Assembly: GCF_016518545.1 (NCBI RefSeq)
Contig: NZ_JACVTO010000024.1
Coordinates: 1 to 64,000, forward strand
Length of the DNA stretch: 64,000 nt
Direction: 5' to 3'
DNA from: Pseudomonas sp. S30
GTDB lineage: Bacteria; Pseudomonadota; Gammaproteobacteria; Pseudomonadales; Pseudomonadaceae
Part shown: positions 52,303-61,872 of the stretch, piece after piece
How positions within the stretch are numbered: position 1 is the first letter of the stretch
How the letters are laid out: every line of letters begins with the position of its first letter
Notes under the pieces: model-generated
What the model saw: the letters and a program-made list of their open reading frames with translations, nothing else
The model's database searches: none
What the model was told of the DNA's origin: nothing
Made by a program: the position numbers and the translations under genes

Positions 52303-53721
52303 TCAGTCGGCTACGTGGGCCTTCCAACCGCCGCCCAAGGCGAGGAATACACCGATCTGACCCATGGTCACCTGGCTGTTGGCCGCCGCCAGCTGCGCCC
52401 GCACATCGGTGTAGGCGCGGGTGGCCTGAAGGTCGGCGAGGAAGGATTCACGGCCGGCCTGATAGCGCCTGTGGGTCTGGTCGGCGGCGTCCCGGGCCGA
52501 GCGCTCGGCATCGGCCAGGGCCTCGCGCCGTTCCAGCAAGGCGCTGTATTGAGCCAGGCGGGTCTGGGTTTCGCGAAGGGCGTTGAGCACCACGCCATCG
52601 AAGTGGGCCAGGGCGCCCTGGGTGGAAGCCTCGGCCTCGCGGATGCGTGCGCGGGTACCGTTGGTCGGCAGCGTCCAGCTGATCTGCGGGCCAAAGCCCC
52701 AGCGGTTGGTGGAGGGCTCGCCGAGGTTGTCCAGCATGCCGATGGTGCCGACCTGCGCGCCGAAACTGATGTCGGGATACAGCGCACCGGTGGCCACGCC
52801 GATGTTCGCCGTGGCCGCGGCCAGTTGGCGCTCGGCCTGACGCACGTCCGGACGGCGCTTGAGCAGCGCGGCGCCGTCGCCCACCGGCACCAGTTGGGCC
52901 AGGTGTGGCAGTTCGGCGCACTCGGCGGTGCCGGCGGGCAATTGCTCCACGGGCCGGGCCAGCAGCGCCGCCAGGGTGTAGAGGCCCGCCTCGCGCTCGG
53001 CCTGGAAACGTGGCAACTCGGCGCGCAGCGACTTGAACTGAGTCTGCGAGCGGGTCACCTGGGTCTCGTCGCCCCGACCGGCATCGCGCAACCGCTGGTT
53101 CAGTTGCACGCTCTGCTCCTGCAGGGCCAGAGACTGCCGGGCGATCTCGACCTCCTCGTTGGCCGAGCACACCTGGGTGTAGGCCTTGACCACATCCGCC
53201 ACCAGGGTGATGCGGGCCGTGTCGGCAGCGGCCTGGACCGCATCGGCATTGGCCTTGGCCGCTTCCGTGCCGCGCTTGAAAGTGCCCCACAGGTCGAACT
53301 GGTAGGACACGCTGAGGATCGCTTCGCCAATGTCGGCCACCGGCACCTTGGCCGGTTGCAGGAACGCCTCGCCCGATTCCTGCAGGCGCTGCGCGGCGCC
53401 CTTGGCACCGACACTGAAGCCGCCCTGGGACTCGGCCACCTCGACCTGGGCGCGGGCCTTGGCGATGTTCGCCGCGGCCACCCGCAGCTCGCTGTTGGCG
53501 GCCAGCGCCTGGCGCACCAGGGCGTCGAGACGTGGATCCTGATACAGCTGCCACCAGTCCTGCGGCACCGGAGCCGACACCACGCTCGCAGGGTCCTGGC
53601 GCAAGGGACCGTTCAGGTCATTGCGCTGCACCGCGGCATCCTTCGGCACCTGATAGTCGGGGCCGACCGCCGAGCAGGCGCCGAGCGCCAGCGCCAGGGT
53701 CGTCAGCAACAGGCGCTTCAT
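52303..53721 (-). CDS. Outer membrane efflux lipoprotein (OprM/NodT type)
   Basis: The 472-residue protein starts at ATG 53721 with a lipoprotein leader (LLTTLALALGAC, lipidated C16) and ends with the usual TolC-like helical repeats. The block ADVVKAYTQVCSANEEVEIA and the later TRLAQYSALLERREAL mark the two repeats. It is the outer-membrane channel of the tripartite system encoded by the four genes upstream. Its start overlaps the HlyD gene stop by 4 bases. Confidence 0.9.
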   Translation of the reverse strand: MKRLLLTTLALALGACSAVGPDYQVPKDAAVQRNDLNGPLRQDPASVVSAPVPQDWWQLYQDPRLDALVRQALAANSELRVAAANIAKARAQVEVAESQGGFSVGAKGAAQRLQESGEAFLQPAKVPVADIGEAILSVSYQFDLWGTFKRGTEAAKANADAVQAAADTARITLVADVVKAYTQVCSANEEVEIARQSLALQEQSVQLNQRLRDAGRGDETQVTRSQTQFKSLRAELPRFQAEREAGLYTLAALLARPVEQLPAGTAECAELPHLAQLVPVGDGAALLKRRPDVRQAERQLAAATANIGVATGALYPDISFGAQVGTIGMLDNLGEPSTNRWGFGPQISWTLPTNGTRARIREAEASTQGALAHFDGVVLNALRETQTRLAQYSALLERREALADAERSARDAADQTHRRYQAGRESFLADLQATRAYTDVRAQLAAANSQVTMGQIGVFLALGGGWKAHVAD

Positions 53722-54593
53722 GGCCGCTGCCCCTCGACGATCGACACCGTCGCGGTACGTCCGGCGATCATGCGAAAGTCCGCCGGCACCTCGTCGAAGG
53801 CGATGCGCACTGGAATCCGCTGAGCCAGCCGCACCCAACTGAAGGCCGGGTTGACGTTGGGCAGCAGGTTGGCGCCGCTCACCCGGTCGCGGTCCTCGAT
53901 CCCGGCCGAGAGGCTTTCGACGTGGCCGCGCAGACGGGTGTCGTCGCCCATCACGCGGATGTCCACGGCGTCGCCGACGTTGATGCCACCGAGCTTGGTC
54001 TCTTCGAAGTAACCGTCGACATGGTACGAAGCGCTGTCGACCACCGACAGCACCGGGCGGCCCGCAGTCACGAACTCGTGGGCGCGCGGTGCGCGATCGT
54101 TGAGATAGCCGTCCACAGGGCTGCGTATCACCGAGCGCTCCAGGTTGAGCCTGGCGGTGTCCACCGCCACCTGGGCCTCGCTCACCGCCGAGCGCGCGCG
54201 GGCTTCGCGCGACTGGCTTTCCTCGAGCTGCTCGGCGGCCACCAGGTTGCCCAGCTTGCGGTTACGCCGGGTTTCGCGGGCGGCCTGGGCCAGGGTCTCC
54301 TGACGCTCGGCCAGGCTCGCCTGGGCCTGGCGCAACGCCAGGGCGAAGCGGTCCTGGTCGATGGTGAACAGCACATCGCCACGCTTGACCACCTGGTTGT
54401 CGCGCACGCCCACCTGCTGGATCAGCCCGGAGACGTCCGGGGCGATCTGGATCACGTCGGCACGGATGTGCCCGTCGCGGGTCCAGGGCGCGAACATGTA
54501 GTACACGACCATCTGCCACACCAGCACGGCGGCGAAGGTCACCACGAGCACAGTCAGGACCACGCGGCCCAAGGTCAACAACGGTTTTTTCAT
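53718..54593 (-). CDS. HlyD/EmrA-type periplasmic adaptor protein
   Basis: The 291-residue protein from ATG 54593 has one N-terminal membrane anchor (GRVVLTVLVVTFAAVLVWQMVVYYM) and a biotinyl-lipoyl split domain (HIRADVIQIAPDVSGLIQQV, then VIRSPVDGYLNDR). A coiled-coil hairpin sits between them. This AaeA-like adaptor bridges the FUSC pump and the outer-membrane channel. The ATG overlaps the DUF1656 stop by 4 bases. Confidence 0.9.
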   Translation of the reverse strand: MKKPLLTLGRVVLTVLVVTFAAVLVWQMVVYYMFAPWTRDGHIRADVIQIAPDVSGLIQQVGVRDNQVVKRGDVLFTIDQDRFALALRQAQASLAERQETLAQAARETRRNRKLGNLVAAEQLEESQSREARARSAVSEAQVAVDTARLNLERSVIRSPVDGYLNDRAPRAHEFVTAGRPVLSVVDSASYHVDGYFEETKLGGINVGDAVDIRVMGDDTRLRGHVESLSAGIEDRDRVSGANLLPNVNPAFSWVRLAQRIPVRIAFDEVPADFRMIAGRTATVSIVEGQRP

Positions 54594-54802
54594 GGCAGCA
54601 TCAGGCTTCGACAAAAATGATCCACCGTACCCAGCAGCACGGCGTAGAGAGCGACGTTGAACAACGCCCGGTGCCAGACCAGGCGGTAGAAATGCAGGCG
54701 CACGAGCACCGCGTGCAGGCCCAGGAATAGCAGGTAGGTGCCAAGCATCATCACCAGCAGCGTGGGCAGGAAGACCCCACTGATGTCCACTTCGCCGATC
54801 AC
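54590..54802 (-). CDS. DUF1656 small inner-membrane protein (AaeX-like)
   Basis: The 70-residue protein starts at a GTG (54802) whose first bases overlap the FUSC stop (GTGA). It has two membrane segments (VFLPTLLVMMLGTYLLFLGLHAVL and a second around YAVLLGTVDHF). This is the AaeX/DUF1656 family, regularly found between FUSC and HlyD genes in aromatic-acid efflux operons. Confidence 0.88.
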   Translation of the reverse strand: MIGEVDISGVFLPTLLVMMLGTYLLFLGLHAVLVRLHFYRLVWHRALFNVALYAVLLGTVDHFCRSLMLP

Positions 54803-56886
54803 AGCGGTGCTCCGTCGATTGCAGGGGGCAGTTGGGTTTGCGGGTCGGCTTCGAGGGTCACCTCGACGCCCGGCAGCAGGGCCAGGCGCAGGCCGGCCAG
54901 GGCATGCAGCAGATGGACACGAGGCTCGCCACGCTCGTTCAGTCGATCCTGCACCAGCGCCAGACGCGCCCGCTCCATGTGCCGCAGCAGGGCTGGCGAG
55001 GCGTGCAGGCGCTCGCCAGCGCGCCGGCACGCGGCGTAGTGGGCGCCCACTTCTTCGAGCACCGTGCGCAGACGAGCCTGGGCCTCTTCACCCGCCCGAG
55101 GCAGATAGGCCTGCAGGTCGAGCAGGTTGAGGCCCACGCGCAGGTCGCGCAGCGCCACACCATTGTCCTGGCCGGTCTGGGCAAGCCTGGGCAGGTGCTG
55201 CATGAGGCGGTCGAGCATCTGGACGCCGACCTTGCGCTGTTCGGCCAGGGTCGCCGGTTCGGTCATCTCGACGATGTCGCGCCAGGCGAAGCGCGTCATG
55301 CGCTTGGCCGCCAGCTCCACGCCGAATGGCCGCATCACCAGGGTCCAGATGAAGGCGAACAGCAGCCCCACCGGCCCTGCCAGGTTGGAGTTGAGGAAGG
55401 TGAAGAAGTCGGCGTCGTAAGCGCCCTGGATGCTGATGAAGGTCGAGGTGTTGACGATGGTCAGCAAGGTGCCCAGGTAGAACGCCGGCTGCACGGTGAG
55501 AGTGCCGATGACGATGAAAGGTACGGCGAACACCAGCACCAGCATGGCGAAGTCGTGAAGGTTGGGCAGCACCAGGAACAGGTAGAGGCTGGAGAAGATC
55601 ACCGACATCAACGTCCAGAAGAAGAAGCGGTAGATCTGCGGCGCCGGGTCGTCCATGGAGGCGAAGAAGCTGCATGCCACGGCGGCGAGAATCACCGCGC
55701 TGGCGCCGTCGTTCCAGCCCAGGCCGATCCATAGCCCACAGGCCACCACGATGGCGATGACGGTGGAGGACACCGAATACACCATCAGGCCGCGATCGAA
55801 GAAGGGCGTCAGCCGCCCCAGGCGCCAATGCCGGTACACCGCTCGCCAGGGCCGGGGGTCGTCTTCGCGCAAGGCATGCTGCAAGGCGCAGCAGTCTTGC
55901 CACAGGTCGACCCATTCGCCCAGCCGGTACAGCGCATTGGACAGCAGCAGCGCCTGGCGCTGATCCAGCGCATCCGGCTCGGGCTGATGCTGCGCGAGGT
56001 GCATCTTCAAAGCACTCCAGCGCGGCGTCGAGGGCTGCTCGGCGGTGCCTGCGAGCCAGGTGCGAGCCTCTCCCAGCAAAGGCTCGATCTGCGTGTACAG
56101 TGCCGGCGCCCGAGCTTGAAGGGCCGCCAGAGCATCGTCCAGGGCATCGATGACCGGCAGCAGGTGGATCATCCGCCCACGCAATTCGCGGGCGTTCTTC
56201 AGGGTGTGCGGGCCAGCGCCCTCATGGCCGAGCTGACCGATCATCAGCTCCAGGCTATTGAACGTGGCCACCATCGAACTGCGCAGCGTGGCGATCTGTT
56301 CGGCGGCCGCTTCGCGGGCCAGGCACAGGTCGCTGTAGCGGATCGCCTCGCCGAACCACTTGCCCGTGGCCCCAACCACCACCGGCGCCAGGCGGCGAGG
56401 CCAGAAGATCGCCCCTACCACCGCCGCGCAAACGATGCCCAGGCAGATCTCCTGGGCCCGCGACGAGGCCACGTCGAACACCGCCTGGGGGTTGTCCACC
56501 ACCGCCAGGGCGATCATCGGCAGGGTATAGCCGGCCAGCATGAACATGTAGTTGTTGGCCGTGCGCAGGTTCAGCGAGAGGAACAGCAAGGTGCCGGTCC
56601 ACAAGGCGATGGCGATGCTCAGCAGCAATGGCGATTGCACCAGCGGCGGCACCAGCAGCACCGCCCCGCCTGCCCCGAGCAAGGTGCCCACGGCACGGTA
56701 CAGGGCTTTGGAGCTGGTCGGCCCGACGAAGGGGCTCGAGACGATGTACACCGTGGCCATCGCCCAATAGGGCCGCGGCAACTGCATCAGCAGGGCGATG
56801 TACAAGGCGATCATCGAGGCGGCGAAAGTGCGCACGCCGTAGAACCAGTCGCGTGCAGGCGGCACCGAGCTGAAGAAGCCCTTCAC
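54799..56886 (-). CDS. FUSC family inner-membrane efflux pump (AaeB-like)
   Basis: The 695-residue protein has two sets of about five to six membrane segments, near residues 15-150 and 360-520, separated by a cytoplasmic helical region. Blocks such as RPYWAMATVYIVSSPFVGPTSSKALYR at the N-terminus typify the FUSC/AaeB family, which exports aromatic acids or toxic compounds. It overlaps the marR stop and the DUF1656 start, so all five genes of the operon are coupled. Confidence 0.88.
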   Translation of the reverse strand: MKGFFSSVPPARDWFYGVRTFAASMIALYIALLMQLPRPYWAMATVYIVSSPFVGPTSSKALYRAVGTLLGAGGAVLLVPPLVQSPLLLSIAIALWTGTLLFLSLNLRTANNYMFMLAGYTLPMIALAVVDNPQAVFDVASSRAQEICLGIVCAAVVGAIFWPRRLAPVVVGATGKWFGEAIRYSDLCLAREAAAEQIATLRSSMVATFNSLELMIGQLGHEGAGPHTLKNARELRGRMIHLLPVIDALDDALAALQARAPALYTQIEPLLGEARTWLAGTAEQPSTPRWSALKMHLAQHQPEPDALDQRQALLLSNALYRLGEWVDLWQDCCALQHALREDDPRPWRAVYRHWRLGRLTPFFDRGLMVYSVSSTVIAIVVACGLWIGLGWNDGASAVILAAVACSFFASMDDPAPQIYRFFFWTLMSVIFSSLYLFLVLPNLHDFAMLVLVFAVPFIVIGTLTVQPAFYLGTLLTIVNTSTFISIQGAYDADFFTFLNSNLAGPVGLLFAFIWTLVMRPFGVELAAKRMTRFAWRDIVEMTEPATLAEQRKVGVQMLDRLMQHLPRLAQTGQDNGVALRDLRVGLNLLDLQAYLPRAGEEAQARLRTVLEEVGAHYAACRRAGERLHASPALLRHMERARLALVQDRLNERGEPRVHLLHALAGLRLALLPGVEVTLEADPQTQLPPAIDGAPL

Positions 56887-57326
56887 GAGGGCGTGGCCTG
56901 GGTAGCGGCTTCGAAGGCACGCAGCACCCTCAAGGTCGCCTCGAGATCGGCCGGCGAGATGTCCTGCAACACCTCGCGGCGCCGCCGCACCAGCGCGTCC
57001 TCGATGACATCGGCGAGCGTGCGCCCTTCGCGGGTCAGGCTCAGCGCCTTGGCGCGGCGGTCGAGCGGGTCCTCGCTACGGTCCACCAGGCCCGCCTTGC
57101 ACAGCTGGTCGAGCAGGCGCACCAGCGATGGGCTCTCCAGGCCGGCGGCCTGGGCGACAGCCACCTGGTGCACGCCATCGCCAAGGCGTCGGATCATCAG
57201 CAGCGGCACTGCACAGGCTTCGGAGATGCCGTAGCCCGTCAGCGCGGCATGGCAGAGTCGCCGCCAATGGCGAGCGGCAACCACCAGGCCGCTGCTGACA
57301 TTCAGGTGCAGTGCGTCGAGAGTCAT
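56883..57326 (-). CDS. MarR family transcriptional regulator
   Basis: The 147-residue protein has a winged helix-turn-helix (QVAVAQAAGLESPSLVRLLDQL, then the wing GLVDRSEDPLDRRAKALSLTREG). The DRR motif is typical of MarR. It is the first gene of the efflux operon and is preceded by a palindrome at 57348-57363, so it probably represses its own operon and releases it when bound by a small aromatic ligand; the ligand is unknown. Confidence 0.9.
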   Translation of the reverse strand: MTLDALHLNVSSGLVVAARHWRRLCHAALTGYGISEACAVPLLMIRRLGDGVHQVAVAQAAGLESPSLVRLLDQLCKAGLVDRSEDPLDRRAKALSLTREGRTLADVIEDALVRRRREVLQDISPADLEATLRVLRAFEAATQATPS

Positions 57327-57347
57327 GGACGAGAACCGAGGATAATC

Positions 57348-57363
57348 ATAGTTTGCTAACTAT
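57348..57363. promoter_or_regulatory. Candidate MarR operator
   Basis: ATAGTTTGCTAACTAT is a perfect 6-base inverted repeat with a 4-base centre, 21 bases upstream of the marR start. It is the most AT-rich spot in the gap and of the size bound by MarR dimers. Confidence 0.6.
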
Positions 57364-57500
57364 CAATATACGCCCCGGCCTCCCCCTTTCGTCAACTCGA
57401 AACGATGAACAGCGTGTTGATGAGTTCGAGCAGGGGTCAGCGCCTGGCGGATAAATCGCCGCCTGTGGAGGCGCCGACACGATGCCCCACCAGCAAGCCT

Positions 57501-58313
57501 TCAGGGCTGCACCTGATCCTCCAGCTTCATGGTCAGGGCCAATTTGCTGCCCAGGGCGATCGCCTGATCTCGCCAGTCCAGGTAGCGCGAGGCGTCGCGT
57601 CGACTGAAATGCACCGCCAGCTCTTCGGCGGCCTGCATCACCCCTGCCCCGGCGGCCAGCTCCAGCCAGTACAGTCCCGCCTTGACGTCGGTCCGCACGT
57701 GCAGGCCGTGCAACTGTCGATAGCCCACCTCGAAGCGGCAGCGCGCTTCACCACGCTGAGCCCCACGCATGAACCAGGCGTAGGCCTCGGCCGCATCCAC
57801 CTGCCAGTCCTGGTCGGTCTCGCAGACCTCCTCCTCGTAGAGGTCGCCCAAGGCCGCCGCCGCGTGCGACAGCCCGGACTCGAAGGCGTGGCGGTAGTAC
57901 TGCGCCGCATTGGCGTAGCACACCGGCACACCCTTGCCGAAGTAGTGTTGCTGGCCCAGGTTGTACCAGGCAGCGGCATTGCCCTGCAGCGCGGCCATGC
58001 GCAGCAGGTGGCTGGCCAAGGCCGTGTCGGCGCGCCAGTAGCGTCCGTTGAGCCAGATCCAGCCCAGGTCGTTGAGCACCGCAGGGTTGCCCTGTAGCGC
58101 CTGAATACGCAGATCGCTGTAGATCGCCTGCACGTCCACGGCCTCATCCAGGCGGCTGACCAGCACCGAGCGCTCGCCCAGCACCGCCCACTGGGTCGGC
58201 AGGCCGACGCCGGCGAACAGCCGCAGGTGCCTGCGGGGAATGGCCGGCAGCGGCACGATACGCTCGGGCAGAAGGCGGGCAAGCAGCGAATGGATATTGC
58301 TGGCAGCAGACAT
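57501..58313 (-). CDS. SEL1/TPR repeat protein
   Basis: From ATG 58313 (GAGG site 6 bases ahead) the protein has 270 residues. It contains helical SEL1-like repeats in the middle: HLLRMAALQGNAAAWYNLGQQHYFGKG, then YYRHAFESGLSHAAAALGDLY and AYAWFMRGAQRGEARCRFEVGY. Such repeats mediate protein interactions. No leader is evident, so it is probably cytoplasmic. Function unknown. Confidence 0.75.
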   Translation of the reverse strand: MSAASNIHSLLARLLPERIVPLPAIPRRHLRLFAGVGLPTQWAVLGERSVLVSRLDEAVDVQAIYSDLRIQALQGNPAVLNDLGWIWLNGRYWRADTALASHLLRMAALQGNAAAWYNLGQQHYFGKGVPVCYANAAQYYRHAFESGLSHAAAALGDLYEEEVCETDQDWQVDAAEAYAWFMRGAQRGEARCRFEVGYRQLHGLHVRTDVKAGLYWLELAAGAGVMQAAEELAVHFSRRDASRYLDWRDQAIALGSKLALTMKLEDQVQP

Positions 58314-58518
58314 GTTCATCCTCATTGAACGGCCCACAGTTCCGACCTCGACTGTGATGAGGCGATTCTGCGCGACGATACGACAAAACCTGTCGCGAAC
58401 GAACCGTGAACACGCAACCAATGCAGGGTTTGTTGATCTCAGCGACTTGTAGCGAATTGCCATCTTACGCGGCGCCCGCCATGCTAGGTGACGCAAGCCC
58501 AGACAAGGACGTTAACCA

Positions 58519-59076
58519 TTGCCGTTCGCCACAACCCGCGCCACTCTCAGTCGTCAATGGGCCTTGCTACGCCAGTTGCCCAGCCGCTCGCCCGGGGCCA
58601 CCAGCGCCGATCTGGTCTGGCGTCTGCGCGATGTGGGCTTCACCGTCAGCAAGCGTACCGTCGAACGTGATCTGAACGAACTGTCGCTGATCTTTCCGCT
58701 GGAACGCAACGACAAGAGCATCCCGTTCGGCTGGCACTGGTCGGCCAGCGCCGTGACCGACCTGCGCGGCAACTTCGACCTTCTGGACTACCTGCGTGAC
58801 GAACCGCTGAAGGCCGTGCAAGGCCAGGGCCTGCTCTTGCAGGCATGGATCACCGATGCCCTGGCCCGGCGCCTGCGCGAGATGCCGCTGGGCATCGACA
58901 TGCAGCTGACGGCCCTTGAACAGGGCCACCGGCTGCGGGCTACGGTCGGTGACGATGCGCCGCTGCGCTGGTGGCTGCTGGCCCAGGGCGAAGCGCTGGT
59001 GGTCGAGCAGCCCCTGGCGCTGCGCGAGGAGATCGGCCGCACCCTCAGCAGCGCGGCCGCCCGTTACCGGGATTGA
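58519..59076 (+). CDS. Short WYL-family-like transcriptional regulator
   Basis: The 185-residue protein has an N-terminal helix-turn-helix (TSADLVWRLRDVGFTVSKRTVERDLNEL) that matches the DeoR/YafY-type DNA-binding domain of WYL regulators. WYL proteins are usually near 300 residues; here the core WYL segment was not recognised, and the rest resembles only a C-terminal extension (LRATVGDDAPLRWWLLAQGEALVVEQP). It starts at a TTG with AAGGA upstream. It is convergent with the tau-like operon and may or may not regulate it. Confidence 0.65.
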   Translation: MPFATTRATLSRQWALLRQLPSRSPGATSADLVWRLRDVGFTVSKRTVERDLNELSLIFPLERNDKSIPFGWHWSASAVTDLRGNFDLLDYLRDEPLKAVQGQGLLLQAWITDALARRLREMPLGIDMQLTALEQGHRLRATVGDDAPLRWWLLAQGEALVVEQPLALREEIGRTLSSAAARYRD

Positions 59077-59088
59077 GCCACAGCGCCC

Positions 59089-59952
59089 TCAGCGCTGCAT
59101 GCCCCAGCGCCGCACGGTGAGGCGCTCCAGGGTGTTGAACACCAGCCCTTCGACCAGCAGGCCGATCAGAATCACCACGGCCAGCCCGGCGAACACCTTG
59201 TCGGTGTACAGCTCGTTGCGGTTCTGAAAGATGTACCAGCCCAGGCCGCCCTTGCCGCTGCTGGCGCCGAATACCAGTTCGGCAGCGATCAGCGTGCGCC
59301 AGGCGAATGCCCAGCCGATCTTGAGGCCCGAGAGGATCGACGGCAGCGCCGCGGGTACCAGCACGTGCAACACCAGGCGCAGGCCGCGCAAGCCATAGTT
59401 GCGACCGGCCATGCGCAGGGTCTCCGATACCCCCATGAAACCTGCGTAGGTGTTCAACGCCAGGGCCCAGAGCACCGAGTGCACCAGCACGAAGATCAGG
59501 CTGTTGTCGCCCAGCCCGAACCACAGCAGCGCCAGCGGCAGCAGAGCGATGGCCGGCAGCGGGTTCAGCATCGACGTGAGGGTGCCGAGCAGGTCGCGGC
59601 CGAACTGGGTCGACACCGCCAGGCTGGTCAGCCCGAACGCCAGCACGATGCCCAGCACATACCCTTTGAGCAGCACCACCAGCGACACACCGACCTTGGC
59701 CGGCAGCTCGCCACTGAGCAACCCATCCCACAGGGCCAGCGCCGTCTGGGTGAAGGTGGGCAGCAGCAGGTCGTTGTCGGTATAGCGGGCCATCGCCTCC
59801 CAGAGCAGTGCCAGCAACAGCAGGATCACGCCCTTGCGCAGCCAGGCCTGCTGCCACAGACGCTGGGCCAGGGGTAGCTCGCGCTGCAAGGAGAGCCCCG
59901 GCAGAGGCTGCAGCGCTACTTCGTATTCCTGACGAATGGATGGGGTTGTCAT
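59089..59952 (-). CDS. TauC-like ABC transporter permease
   Basis: The 287-residue protein has about six membrane segments and the permease EAA-type motif (LRLVLHVLVPAALPSILSGLKIGWAFAWR). It resembles TauC/SsuC permeases for sulfonates. It is the last gene of the leftward tauD-A-B-C-like run, 12 bases after the ATPase gene. Confidence 0.87.
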   Translation of the reverse strand: MTTPSIRQEYEVALQPLPGLSLQRELPLAQRLWQQAWLRKGVILLLLALLWEAMARYTDNDLLLPTFTQTALALWDGLLSGELPAKVGVSLVVLLKGYVLGIVLAFGLTSLAVSTQFGRDLLGTLTSMLNPLPAIALLPLALLWFGLGDNSLIFVLVHSVLWALALNTYAGFMGVSETLRMAGRNYGLRGLRLVLHVLVPAALPSILSGLKIGWAFAWRTLIAAELVFGASSGKGGLGWYIFQNRNELYTDKVFAGLAVVILIGLLVEGLVFNTLERLTVRRWGMQR

Positions 59953-59964
59953 GGCAGGCTCCAG

Positions 59965-60828
59965 TCAGTAGGCGATGCGGATGTCGTTGAAGTCCAGCCA
60001 TGCAGCGGGCTCCGGCTCGCCGCTTTCGTCGAACAGCAGGCGATGGATGCGTCGGGCGCTGGCCTGGAAGTCGCCTGCACCCAGGCTACCCATGCCATAT
60101 TGATGGCTGTGCACCTCGGCCCGCACTCGCCCTGGATGCGGCGAGAGCAGCAGGATGCGGTTGCCGACCACCAGCGCCTCCTCGATGGAATGGGTGACGA
60201 ACAACAAGGTGAAGCGCACTTCCTCCCACAGGCGCAGCAGTTCTTCCTGCATCTTGCGGCGGGTCAGGGCGTCGAGGGCGGCGAAGGGTTCGTCCATCAA
60301 CAGGATCTGCGGCTGCGTGGCCAGGGCGCGGGCGATGGCCACCCGCGCCTTCATGCCACCGGAAAGGGTATGCGGATAGGCATCGGCGAAGGCGGCCAGG
60401 CCGACTTTCTCCAGATAATGCATCGCCCGCTCCTGCGCTTCGGCCCGGCTGAGCTGGCCCGACACCCGCAGCGGAAACATCACGTTCTGCTTCACCGTTT
60501 TCCACGGCGGCAGCTGGTCGAACTCCTGAAACACCACGATCCGATCCGGGCCAGGCCCTTTCACGGGCTGGCCCTGCAACAGGATCTGCCCCTCGCAGGG
60601 CTCGATGAAACCAGCGACAGCCTTGAGCAGGGTGGACTTGCCGCACCCGGAGGGTCCCAGCAGCACGAAGCGGTCGGCGCGGTCGACCTCGAAGCTCACC
60701 TGATGGGTGGCGCGTACCACGCGCTGGGCGCTGCGGTACTCCAGGCTGAGCCCGTTCACCTGTAGCAGGGACGTAGCATGTAGCGGGTGCAGCGTGCTGG
60801 CCGTGTGGCCTGGCAATGGCGCAGTCAT
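59965..60828 (-). CDS. TauB-like ABC transporter ATPase
   Basis: The 287-residue protein has Walker A GPSGCGKS, the Q-loop FQEFDQLPPWKT, the ABC signature LSGGMKARVAIARAL, and Walker B LLMDEPFAALD. The WKTV block after the Q-loop and the C-terminal length are typical of the TauB/SsuB/NrtC group. It energises the adjacent permease. Confidence 0.9.
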   Translation of the reverse strand: MTAPLPGHTASTLHPLHATSLLQVNGLSLEYRSAQRVVRATHQVSFEVDRADRFVLLGPSGCGKSTLLKAVAGFIEPCEGQILLQGQPVKGPGPDRIVVFQEFDQLPPWKTVKQNVMFPLRVSGQLSRAEAQERAMHYLEKVGLAAFADAYPHTLSGGMKARVAIARALATQPQILLMDEPFAALDALTRRKMQEELLRLWEEVRFTLLFVTHSIEEALVVGNRILLLSPHPGRVRAEVHSHQYGMGSLGAGDFQASARRIHRLLFDESGEPEPAAWLDFNDIRIAY

Positions 60829-60834
60829 GGTCGC

Positions 60835-61854
60835 TCAGCTCCCTTGCAGTGGTCGTTCATCCTGGAAGAAGTAGTCCTTCCACGAGGCCGGCTTGTGCTT
60901 GATGGCGCCCACCCGATACAGGAACTCGGCCAGTGGATACGTGTTTTTCGGCGTGATGGTGAATTCGTACTGCGGGTTGTCGATCAGCTTGATCAACGCC
61001 TCACGGTCGATCTTGGCCTTGGTCACGCGGATATAGGTATCGGCTGCGGCGGCCTTGTCGCGCTGGGCGAAGTCGGCGGCCTCGGCCAGCGCCTCGACGA
61101 AGGCCTTGTAGGTCTTGGGGTTGTCCTTGCGAAACTTTTCCGTGGCGAATAGCAAGGTCGGGGAGTTGGGGCCGAGCAACTGGTAGCTGTCGAGCACCAC
61201 GTGCACGTTCTTGTTGGCCAGCTCCTGGTCCTGGAAGGGCGGATTGGAAAAATGCGCGTTGAGCTCGGTACCGCCGGCCAGCAGTGCAGCGGCGGCATCC
61301 GGGTGCGGGACCGCGAGGGTGTACTTGTCGAGACGGTTGTAGTGCTCGTCACCCCACTGCTTGGCCGCGGCGTATTGCAGGAAGCGCGATTGCACCGAAA
61401 CGCCCACTGCCGGCACGGCGATGCGGTCTTTCTCGGAGAAGTCGGCGATGGTCTTGACCGCCGGATTGCTGCTCACCAGGTAATAGGGAAAGTTGCCCAG
61501 CGACGCTACGGCCTTGACGTTCTGCCGGCCGTAGGTGCGGTCCCAGACCGTCAGCAGCGGGCCTACCCCGGCGCCGGCGATGTCGACCGAGCCGGACAGC
61601 AGCGCGTCGTTGATCGCCGAGCCACCAGACAACTGCGCCCAGTCGACCTGGATGTCCAGGCCCTGCGCCTTGCCGTGCTTTTCGATCAGTTGCTGGTCAC
61701 GCACCACATTGAGCAACAGGTAGACGATGCCGAACTGCTCGGCAATGCGGATCTTGCCTTCCGCCTGCGCCGCGCCAGGCAGCGCCAGAGTGCCGATGAC
61801 CAGGCTCGCGCCCAGGCCGATGCTGGCCGCGAGGCGGCCGAAGGATGTACGCAT
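60835..61854 (-). CDS. TauA-like periplasmic substrate-binding protein
   Basis: The 339-residue protein has a signal peptide (LVIGTLALPGAAQA-EG) and a NMT1/SsuA-type binding fold (GIVYLLLNVVRDQQLIEKHG, then SGSVDIAGAGVGPLLTVWD). It would capture a sulfonate or similar compound in the periplasm; the exact ligand cannot be told. It lies 18 bases after the dioxygenase gene. Confidence 0.85.
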   Translation of the reverse strand: MRTSFGRLAASIGLGASLVIGTLALPGAAQAEGKIRIAEQFGIVYLLLNVVRDQQLIEKHGKAQGLDIQVDWAQLSGGSAINDALLSGSVDIAGAGVGPLLTVWDRTYGRQNVKAVASLGNFPYYLVSSNPAVKTIADFSEKDRIAVPAVGVSVQSRFLQYAAAKQWGDEHYNRLDKYTLAVPHPDAAAALLAGGTELNAHFSNPPFQDQELANKNVHVVLDSYQLLGPNSPTLLFATEKFRKDNPKTYKAFVEALAEAADFAQRDKAAAADTYIRVTKAKIDREALIKLIDNPQYEFTITPKNTYPLAEFLYRVGAIKHKPASWKDYFFQDERPLQGS

Positions 61855-61872
61855 GAAGGTGTCCTCAACGGG

